A stretch of DNA of 64,000 bases from Ehretia macrophylla (Eukaryota; Streptophyta; Magnoliopsida; Boraginales; Ehretiaceae): assembly GCA_037974665.1 (NCBI GenBank), contig CM075765.1:3725501-3789500 (forward strand), given 5' to 3'. Shown here in pieces: positions 1 through 9,329 of the stretch. The first letter of the stretch is position 1; the number at the start of each line of letters is the position of its first letter. The translations under genes and the position numbers were made by a program. Below the pieces are notes generated by a model. It did no database searches and was not told the origin of the DNA. It saw nothing but the letters and a program-made list of their open reading frames with translations.

Positions 1-422
1 ATGACAAGAAGTCAAAGGTCAAAGATTCGGTCAACCCGCTAAACCAAAACAGCTATGCGCGACCTTACGAAAACGGCCATAACTTCTTCTAGAAAACTCC
101 AATTCACGAACGGTTTGAAGCCTCAGAAACTAGACTCATAGAGCTTTCCAACCATATATAATTTGCTACCTAACTCTTCCCCAATTGGTTCAGATTTAAT
201 TCCAAAGTTGACCCAAAATTTGACTAACTTAATATTGCATTTTTTTATTTCTAATCCCAAGTTTGCCTTTTATTAAACATTTCAAAAATTTTCACCTTGT
301 CCTAGTTGGTCAATGTAGATGAAAAGTCAACTAGTTTGGTCAAAGAAGGTGAAAGGTCAATAAAATGCAATTTAAATGAACTTTAAATGCTATTGAATAC
401 ATGCCAGGTTCGGGGTATCACA
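1..422 (-). mobile_element. S1: partial LTR of S-family gypsy-like element
   Basis: Read on the minus strand it begins at 422 with TGTGATACCCCGAACC and runs off the left edge. The first ~60 bases resemble the start of the S2 solo LTR at 55038 (same spacing of GAAC, CATG and ATAGCATTT). It interrupts the H1 RNase H coding sequence exactly at 422/423, so it is an insertion. The far end is outside the window, so it may be a solo LTR or one LTR of an element. It holds a block (about 70-170) that recurs in the solo LTR at 40580-44582. No gene seen. Confidence 0.7.
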
Positions 423-1678
423 ATATTATTGGTTCCCTCTGGCAGTGCAAGTACTGGAGCGGTAGTCAATCTCTTTTTTAGCTCCTGAAACCCACTCTTG
501 CATTTCTCATCCCAAGTAAAGCTGGTTCGTTTATTAGTTAGCTTAGAAAGTGGCTATGCGATCTTAGAAAAGTCATTCACAAACCTACGGTAATAACTCG
601 CCAAACCAAAGAAGCTGCGAACCTCTGAAATATTTTCCGACCGTTTCCAAGACATCACCACTTCAATCTTAGTGGGATCTACTGAAATACCATTATGTGT
701 AATCACACGGGCAAGAAAAGATATCCGTTGTAGCCAGAATTCACATTTACTGAACTTTGCAAACAACTGATGCTCCTAAAGCTTCTGTAGGAGAAGCCGT
801 AGATGTTGCTCGTGCTCCGATTCAGTTTTAGAATAAACCAAGATATCATCAATAAAGATTATGACGAACTGGTCTAAGTATGGCTGACAAACTCGATGCA
901 TAAGATCCATGAATGCTATCAGTGCATTAGTTAGTCCAAATGGCATAACTACAAATTCATAATGCCCGTATCGAGTCCTGAAAGTAGACTTTGGAACATC
1001 TTCCGTACGGATCCGAAACTGATAATACCCTTGCCTTAAGTCAAATTTAGAGTAGACTTTGGCTCCTTGAAGTGGATCAAACAACTCATCAATCAGTGGC
1101 AAATGATATTTGTTCTTGATGGTCACCTGATTCAAACCACGATAATCAATACACAATCTGAAGGTACCATCCTTCTTTTTCACAAATAAGATGGGTGCTC
1201 CCAACGGTGAAGAACTATGCTGAATGAAACCCTTCTCTAATAACTCCTGCAACTGAGTTTTCAGTTCTTTAAGCTCAGCTGGTGCCATCCGATATGCTGA
1301 TTTAGGAAAACTCCTCGGGAAATATATTTGGGTTTTCTCGAATTATTGAAACTTCCTCCAACTTTAGCTTATCAGATGGCTTGTTGATGAAATAAGCTAG
1401 ATACCCTGAACACCCGTTACTCACTAGCTTAATAGCTTTAGTTGATGAGATAATGAAACTGGTCTTAGCATCCCGGTTCCCTGCTACCTCAACCACTGGC
1501 TGTTCTGGTAACTGAAACTGTAATACCTTTGTTCTACAATTTAATTGAGCATCATACTTAGAAAGCCAGTCCATACCCAAGATAACATCAGACCCCTAGA
1601 TAAGAAATAAGATAAGGTCCGAAAGAAAATCCTGACCCTTAACATGTATTTTTCAATCTTTACATACTAAGCCAGTCA
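423..1678 (-). pseudogene. pol: H1 pol remnant: protease end, RT, start of RNase H
   Basis: Minus-strand gypsy pol, read from 1678 leftwards. It contains the GMDWLSKYDAQLNC block that follows the aspartic protease, then RT with [30 protein letters not shown] and the catalytic FIDDILVYS (about 832-866), then the RT connection up to the start of RNase H ([16 protein letters not shown]). It is broken. About 80 bp are missing near 1310, joining PEE directly to the KSAYRMAP block by comparison with the H4 copy at 52720-52817. A stop replaces a codon near 773. S1 cuts the frame at 422. The rest of RNase H and integrase must lie left of S1. Upstream it is separated from its own gag by the A1 insertion. 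Not functional. Confidence 0.88.
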
Positions 1679-4171
1679 TGTGACGCCCAAGATTTAGCCT
1701 TGCATTCAGTTACTGTTGCATCCCTTGTTTGCGCATTTACTTCTATGTTTTACTAACTGACTTCTATGACTACTATTCACTCCATTTTTAAACTGCATTC
1801 TATTAGTTAATTAGCATTTTTATTAAATCATATTAATTGTTAAAGTAGTGAGAAAAATGTGCAATTGAGCTAGAGGCAATAGGAGAGCTCATTTAGAAAA
1901 TGATTTTAGTAGTTACATGAATAGTGTTACGTAATAACTTTATAGATTTAATTAGCTAGCCTATGTTTCACACCTTAGGCTCGTTTCTAAGCTTTCAACG
2001 CGCATTTTAGAAGCCACATAAGAACCCAACATGACCCCACCTCAAGGCCTACTTAATATAACATAACACAAGCACATTTTAACACAAAAACAAAAAATTT
2101 CAGCCAGTGAACAATAGCCAAACCCGACAGCCTTCCTTGTGCATTTGGGAGAAATTTTGCTCATCAAATCATCAATTCAAGCCACTCCAAGCCTTGAGCA
2201 ACTAGTGTAGGGTGTTTGCAAGCTTCCTAGGTGCTCCTACGCGCATTGGTGAGGGATTTCACGGCTTATTTTTGCATTTTAAAATAGTTGCTATTTTCTT
2301 GATTTGTTGAAAATGTATTCAAATGCTATTGTATTGATTATCCATGCTATTATACTATGTATATGAATGATAGAGAACGTATTTGAGCCATCGTTTCGCA
2401 TTTTAAACGGTTAGAATCACTAGTTTAATTCATGAGGTGAATAATGACATTTTTTCTAGGGTTTTGTGTAATTGCTCCAATTAGCTTGATTCAACAATCC
2501 TAATAAAAGCCTTAGGTGCTAATGAAGGTAGTCTAATAGCCCCGTGCACTTACATTGCTCTAGAATCGCATAAAACGTAAAATAGTCGACTTTAATTAAG
2601 GGCTTTCGGGGTTAAAGCGAATCCGGGTGGATTCGGGCTTCACTTCTAGTATTCTTAGGCTACCTAGGTGCTATAGAAGCTTTGATAACCATTTTTTGAA
2701 TCCCGGATAAGGTATGTGTAGTTTAAAGCCATAAGAGGGAATTTGGGGCTTTCGGGGTAATCGCAGGCATTTGAATGCGTTAGAAGGTTTAGAGGGTACC
2801 TTGAGGGTTAGTTAGAAGGTTGGGAGAGTTTCCCTCGAAAATGGAATCATTAACCTTGGTTTGGAAGAGAAATAGTTTGTAAAACAAAGGGGTTTAGGTG
2901 CAATTTCGGTTGGCTCACGCTTTGAAGCCCATGGCATGACTTCCTAAGTGTTTATATGTGGTTTCAAGTTGATTTGGAGCTTTTGGTATGATTCTATACT
3001 TATTTTGCATATGTCTCTTTGTAAAACTGCATATTTGCTTATATAATTGCTTCTATTCTAACTGCCTCGAGGTCAACCTACTTTGTTGATCCTCCTATGT
3101 GTTAATGCTTATATTATTTCTATTAACTTGCCATTGTTAAGTGCATTGCATAGTGGTTGCGCAACCATAGTGTCAGGGGCGGATGTGTTGAATATCGGTT
3201 GGGCGGCAGAGGGCTTGCCGGTGGATATTCAAACTCTGTGCCCTAGTCCCTCATTCGCCTGGTCTGGAGATTGCTAGGGGATGTTGGGTCATAGGATTAT
3301 CGGGGTACATCCGGATTACACCCACTGGAGTGTTTGGGATTATGCCGGCTTATCGTGATCGTGCTCGTGGTTCGTGGATCGTGATTGAAGACCTGTGTAG
3401 ATTGATGTATAGGGGTTTGTGAAATATATCCTTTAAATGTGTGGTTATTTGAGTTATCATTGTTTCTTTAATTGTCTAAGTGTTATTGTTTTATAATTGT
3501 ATTATCTGTTGCATTGCACGCTCCAGGACTATATCCCTCACTGGGCACCAGTGGTTGCTCATACCTCGATATATGTTTCAGGAGATGCTGAGGGTGATCC
3601 CCAGCTTGTTGAGTTAGTTGAGGAGGAGGAAGTTCAGATTGATCCTTTACCTTAGTTGATGTGCCTGAAAGCTTGAGGTGGTTTAAATTCTTGTTGCTAT
3701 GTGGAAGGCTCAACTGTTTATCTTATGTCCTATTTTGTGGCCTAAGGGCTATGTATATGCTTGTTGTGTAAAGTTGAAGGATAGTAGATTGTGGTGTAGA
3801 ATTGGAAACCCATGTCTTGTAATAACTTTTATTCCTGCTTTTATTTCCTTGCATGCTTGGGAGTGAATGGCTTAATGTAGAATATTTTATCTTCTAAGTA
3901 TGTTTTATTGATATCCTAGAATGTCATGGCTACTAGACTATGTTGTAAACAAAGTTCTTGCATGCTTGTGTGGTTTTGGAACTGTTATTTGCTTCAAGGC
4001 TCGGATGGCCTTGAATCTTTAATTATATAGCCATGAAAAGTTTGTTTACCTTGTAATTACCTTATTTGAGAGTTTACAGGTTTTTAGAATGTCCACGGTA
4101 CAGGGGAGACTCTGTCCATGTGTCGGATCCGGTCTTAACCTTTAGCTTGGGGGTTGGGTCGGGGCGTGACA
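1679..4171 (+). repeat. A1 5' LTR
   Basis: 2493 bp, TG...CA ends. Holds a TATA-like box at 3040-3046, a stem-loop at 3069-3094, a GC-rich module (about 3165-3390) shared with other LTR families, a second stem-loop around 3543-3560, and the 3' block with GGCTCGGATGGCCTTGA and GGGAGACTCTGTC that also occurs in T and S LTRs. Partner LTR at 9219-11690. Confidence 0.95.
3040..3046 (+). promoter_or_regulatory. TATA-like box of A1 5' LTR
   Basis: TATATAA lies about 25 bases upstream of the conserved stem-loop that starts at 3069. The matching position in the 3' LTR is 10559-10565, and E3 LTRs have TATAAAT at the equivalent site (minus strand, 60178-60184 and 53940-53946). Transcription would be expected to begin near 3065-3075. 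This is inferred from spacing only. Confidence 0.5.
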
Positions 4172-4177
4172 TTTAAG

Positions 4178-4189
4178 TGGTATCAGAGC
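4178..4189 (+). other. A1 primer-binding site (initiator Met tRNA)
   Basis: TGGTATCAGAGC, six bases after the LTR end, complementary to the 3' end of plant initiator methionine tRNA. It sets the start of minus-strand DNA synthesis and fixes the plus orientation of A1. The leader from here to 4523 shows no gene. Confidence 0.9.
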
Positions 4190-4523
4190 TATAGATTGCA
4201 TGAAGCTGGGTTAAATTTCTCGGTATGTGGGTAAAGATTTGTTATGTGACTTTGTGAATGCATGAGTCTTAGATTTTGATTTGCCTAAGTGAAATTTGAA
4301 TTAGGAATGAACATGCTAGCATGGAAATAGAATATCAAAAGTCTAGAATGTCAAATATGATCTAATGACTTATGTGTACTTCAAGAATGTGGAATATTTA
4401 TTTGAACTTCTATATACTTGACTTTATATGAATCTATTTGGACTTTTCTTTATGTGTTTACTTATAAATTGCATATATACATATGTATACATGCCATAAC
4501 ACTTTGCATTCTAGCTATTCGAG

Positions 4524-5756
4524 ATGGGGCCCCGCCGTTGTACTGAGAATCGAAATGTTGGTGGAGAACCAGAGGGGGTTTATGGGCAAGAAGCTGATAT
4601 GGCAGAAAACACATCGCAGGTTCTAGAACCGAGTACTGCACAGATCTTGGCCACGATGGCCACTGCTATGAACACCATCGCCCAGTTTGTGGCACAACAG
4701 GGTCAGACAGGGGTCATTGGAGGTAATCAGGCTGCGAGAGTCGGAGATAGTGGCCCTACGGGGGGTAATCTGTATGACCGGTTTGTTCATCATAGGGCCT
4801 ACACTTTCTTTGGAGAACCGGACGATATGAAGGCTGAGATATGGTTGAAGAAGTTTGGAAGAGTGGCAGCAATACTCGAGTGCCGTGATGACAAGAAGAT
4901 TACTTATGCCACTTTCCTTCTAGAGGGTGATGCTGAAGATTGGTGGCGTATCGTCAGTGAGAAATGGGAAGCCGAGGGGGTTCATCATTCGTGGGCCGAC
5001 TTTGTCTGAGAATTCCGAGACAAGTACATATCGGTGGTTGCCCGCGAGATGCGTCAATCAGAGTTCATAAACTTGAAATAGGGGAGTATGACAGTAGATC
5101 AATATGAGGCTACTTTTACCCGGCTTTCCCGTTATGCGCCAGCTTTGATACAGCCGGAGGACATGAAGATCCAGAGGTTCATCCTGGGTTTGAGGAGGGA
5201 TATTATGCTGAATTTGTCTGCAAATGATTTTCCTAATTATGCTGCAGTAGTCCGAGCCACCTCAAGATATGAGAAATGCAAGGCTAATGTGTTAGCCGAG
5301 ACCAGTCAATCGAGTAAGCGGTTTCAGTCTCAAAGTCAAGGGTACCAGGGACAGGCTATATCAGTTGGGCAGAGTACACAGCCGAGGCAGACTCAGAGTT
5401 ATACAGGGCCTACTCAGACTCAAACACGACTAGTTTAGAGTCAGACTCAGAGTCAATTCCGTCCAGCAGTTTCCCGTTCGCAACAGGGTAGTTTAGCTAC
5501 CTCTACTTACAGAGCTCCTTCGGGAGGCACTGTTGCAAGACGTCATCAGCAGTGCAGCTTCTGTCAGCGCCAGGGCTACACTGAGGATGTTTGTTGGAAG
5601 AAAAAGAACAAGTGTACAGGATGCGGCAGTGATCAGCATAGGGTTAAGGACTGTCAGAAATTTAAGAACCCTAGGGGTCAGACGTCAGCTCAGAACTCTC
5701 AAACCAGGGCACCAGCTGCAGCACCACCACCACGAGGTCAGGCCCGTGTATTTGCT
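4524..5756 (+). pseudogene. gag: A1 gag (capsid and zinc knuckles), stop-damaged
   Basis: Gag forms the particle and binds element RNA. The start ATG at 4524 opens the same frame used through all of pol. The capsid region (about residues 85-230) has the retrotransposon-gag pattern, e.g. WLKKFGRVAAILECRDD and DWWRIVSEKW, followed by a Gln/Ser-rich stretch. There are two CCHC zinc knuckles near 5550-5670. The first, C-S-F-C...Y...C, has Tyr in place of the metal-binding His, and the second (CTGCGSDQHRVKDC) is intact. In-frame stops are TGA 5007 (likely from CGA), TAG 5079 and TAG 5436 (likely from CAG). No frameshift is present. It reads straight into protease. Confidence 0.85.
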
Positions 5757-7682
5757 TTGGATGTTAAGGAGCTTCCGGATACTACCGCTGTGGTAGAAGG
5801 TATTTTTCTTCTTAATGATCAATCAGTTAAGGTTTTAATTGATTCTGGGGCTTCGCATTCTTTTATTACTCCTACTTGTGCACAAAATGCTAAACTAAAA
5901 CATGATAAACTGTTGCATGAGATTGTGGTTTATACTCCTATGGGTCCGAAGTTTGTTACTAGATCTATTTGCAGAGCATGTAGCATATTTATTGAGGGTC
6001 GTGTTTTCCCTGCTGATTTGATTATCCTACCCTTCAATGACTTTGAAATTATATTGGGGATGGACTGGTTAAGTAAATATTATGCCTAGCTTGATTGTAG
6101 AAAGAAGATTGTGTATCTAGAAATGCCCGACTAGCCTGTACTTAAAATAGTTGGTAGTAGAAAATCTACGAGAACTCCTATTATTTCTTCTATTAGAGCA
6201 TCTAAATTATTGAGCAAGGGTTGTGAGGCTTATGTTGCATATTTGATTAATCAACCTGGGGATCAATTGAAATTGAATGATGTACCTATCGTGAGGGAGT
6301 TTCCGGGGGTCTTTCCGGAGGAATTACCTGGGTTACCGCCTGATAGAGATATAGAGTTCATGATTGATTTATTGCCGGGGACTTCACCTTTCTCTAGGAC
6401 TCCGTATAGAATGGCTCCACCTGAGTTGCAGGAATTGAAAGTTCAATTGCAGGGCTTGCTTGAGAAGGGATTTATTCAACCAAGTTCTTCACCGTGGGGT
6501 ACGCCAGTCCTATTTGTTAAAAAGAAAGACGGATTTCTTCGCTTATGCATTGATTATCGGGGTCTTAATCAAGTAACCATCAAAAATAAATATCTTTTGC
6601 CTTTAATTGAAGAGTTATTTGATCAGTTGCAAGGCGCCAAGGTATTCTCTAAATTCGATCTGAGGCAAAGCTATTATCAGCTGAGGATTAAGAAAGATAA
6701 TGTTCCTAAAACGGCTTTCAGAACCCGATATGGCCATTATGAGTTTGTTGTCTTGCCGTTTGGTCTTACTAATTCTCCTGCCGCATTCATGGACTTAATG
6801 CAGAGAGTATTCCATCCTTATCTGGACCAATTTGTGGTCATATTCATTGATGATATTCTTGTCTATTCTAAATCTGAGGCGGAACATGAACATCATCTCA
6901 GAATTGTATTGCAGACTCTTCAGGAGCATCAGTTGTTTGCAAAGTTTAGCAAATGTGAATTCTGGCTTATGCAAGTTGCTTTTCTTGGCCATATTATCTC
7001 ACATGATGGTATTTATGTTGATCCAGCGAAGATTGAAGTGGTGTTATCTTGGAAACGACCTGAAACTGTTACAGAAATTCGTAGCTTCCTTGGTTTAGCT
7101 GGGTATTATCGGAGGTTTGTCAAGGATTTCTCTAAGATCGCAGGGCCTTTAACTCAACTTACTCAGAAGAAAACAGTATTTGACTGGAGTGATAAATGCG
7201 AGGCCAGCTTCCAGGAATTGAAGAAGAGATTGACTATAACTCCTATTCTTGCTTTACCTGAGGGTTATGATAATCTGGTGATCTATAGTGATGCTTCGAA
7301 TGAAGGTCTATGTTGTATATTGATGCAGAATGGTAGGGTTATTGCTTATGCTTCCAGGAAACTGAAGCCTTATGAACTTAACTATCCGACTCATGATCTT
7401 GAGCTTGCAGCTATCATTCTTGCATTAAAGAAATGGTGTCATTATCTCTGGGGCAACAAGTTTGAAATCTTTACAGATCATAAGAGCTTGAAATATCTTT
7501 TTTCACAGAAAGAGTTGAACATGAGGCAGAGGCGTTGGCTGGAATTACTTGAGGACTATAACTACACTATTAATTATCTTCCAAGTAAGGCCAATATTGT
7601 TGCTGATGCTTTGAGCCGGAAGGCTACTATTGCTAGCTTAGTTATCAAGAATTGGCAATTCATGGAAGAATTATGCTTATGA
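5757..7682 (+). pseudogene. pol: A1 protease, reverse transcriptase and RNase H
   Basis: Continuation of the gag frame. Protease: active-site VLIDSGASHSFI (near 5830-5865) and the later [28 protein letters not shown] linker, [34 protein letters not shown] and the catalytic FIDDILVYS (near 6843-6869). RNase [35 protein letters not shown] and VADALSRK, so the catalytic acidic residues are present. Stops at TAG 6087 and TAG 6132 (Gln in the H4 copy) and TGA 7680 (Trp in the H4 copy). RT-RNase H is otherwise open from 6210 to 7679. All damage is by G:C to A:T changes, with no indels. Confidence 0.9.
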
Positions 7683-9329
7683 AAGCCTAGTACTTCAAAT
7701 TCTAGTATTCAATTCGCAAGTTTGCAGATTCAATCTCTATTATTATCCAGGATTCAAGAAACTCAACAGGCTGATCTTCAATTGTTGAAAGTCTTAGAGA
7801 ATTCTAAAGGGGGAGAGTCGGATTTCAAACTGCACGACGATGGTATTCTCAAATTCAAAGATAGAATCTGTATTCCGAATTATCTGACTTTGAAGAAGGA
7901 TATTCTTGCTGAGACACACAATTCTAGATATACTATCCATCCAGGCAGTACTAAAATGTATAAAGATTTGAAGTAGAATTTCTAGTGGAATAATATGAAG
8001 AGAGAAATTGCTGACTATGTTGCTCGATGTCTTACTTGTCAGAAAGTTAAAGCAGAACATCAGAGACCTGCAGGGTTGTTGCAGCCTTTGGCTATTCCTG
8101 TTTGGAAATGGGATCATATTACCATGGATTTCGTATCAGATTTACCGAGGTCTTCGAAGGGTAATGACTCAGTTTGGGTTATTGTGGATAGACTGACCAA
8201 GACTTCTCACTTCATTGCTAAAAAGAAGTCCGATTCTCTTGATAAACTGGTAGAGTTGTATATTGAGAATGTTTTCCGACTTCATGGAATTCCAAAGAGT
8301 ATCGTGTCAGATAGAGATCCCAGATTCACATCTCAATTCTGGCAGAAGATTCAGAAAGCTTTGGGCACGACTTTGAGTTTCAGTACAGCTTATCATCCTC
8401 AAACAGATGGTCAATCCGAGAGAACTATCTTAATCCTCGAGGATAAATTGCAGGCTTGTATTTTGGACTTCGGTAAGAGTTGGGAGAAGTATTTGCCACT
8501 CGCAGAGTTCGCCTATAATAATAGTTATCAAGCTACTATTGGTATGGCACCTTATGAGGCACTTTATGGGCGTAAATGCTGGTCTCCTCTCTACTGGGAT
8601 GATGTTGGTGAAATGAAGACGGTCGACCCTACTCTCTTACCTGAAATGAACAAAATGATTGATCATGTGTAGCTTATCAGAAAAAGAATGCTTACAGCAC
8701 AGAGCCGGCAAAAGAGTTATGCAGATAGACGCCATCGTGATTTGAAATTTGCGGTAGGGGATCGAGTATTTCTGAAAATTTCTCCTCGCAAGGGTTTGAT
8801 TCAGCATGGTAAAGGAGGTAAACTCAGTCCTCGATATGTGGGGCCATTTGAGATAATTGAAACTATTGGTGATTTGGCTTACCGTTTAGATTTGCCTCCC
8901 AGTCTGGGCAGAATTCATGATGTCTTCCATGTTTCTATGCTTCGGAAGTATCAGCCAGATCCCTCTCATATTCTTGAGCCCGAGCCATTAGAGATCAGTG
9001 AGACGTTGACCTACACAGAGAAACCTCTTCGGATTGTGGATCAGAAAGTGCAGGAACTGAGGACTAAAAGCATTCCGATGGTTAAAGTTCTATGGGATCA
9101 TCACGACGTAGAGGATGCGACGTGGGAGAGAGAGGATCAGATGCGGGAGCGATATCCAGAGTTATTCACCGAATCATGTAAGAATTGCGTGGACGCAATT
9201 AGTTTAAGGGGGAGAGGATGTGACGCCCAAGATTTAGCCTTGCATTCAGTTACTGTTGCATCCCTTGTTTGCGCACTGACTTCTATGACTACTATTCACT
9301 CCATTTTTAAACTGCATTCTATTAGTTAA
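7683..9329 (+). pseudogene. pol: A1 integrase with C-terminal chromodomain
   Basis: Integrates the cDNA. The zinc-binding HHCC region begins near 7910 (H...H) and ends with CLTCQKVKAEH near 8028-8060. The DDE core keeps its Asp in ITMDF, its Asp in VSDRDPRF and its Glu in TDGQSERT. The GPF-like region (PRYVGPFEI...LPPSLGRIHDVFHVSML) is followed by a chromodomain (VKVLWDHHDVEDATWEREDQM), which in this clade reads chromatin to direct insertion. Stops at TAG 7974, TAG 7983 and TAG 8670. The frame has no stop after the usual YPELF end. It runs through the PPT and about 110 bp into the 3' LTR to TAA 9327-9329. Confidence 0.9.
9183..9218 (+). other. A1 pre-PPT palindrome and polypurine tract
   Basis: AATTGCGT-GG-ACGCAATT (9183-9200) is a perfect 8-bp inverted repeat. 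It is followed by the purine run AAGGGGGAGAGGA (9206-9218) ending at the 3' LTR start. The PPT primes plus-strand DNA. The palindrome recurs before the PPT in E3, H3, T1 and T2. Confidence 0.85.
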
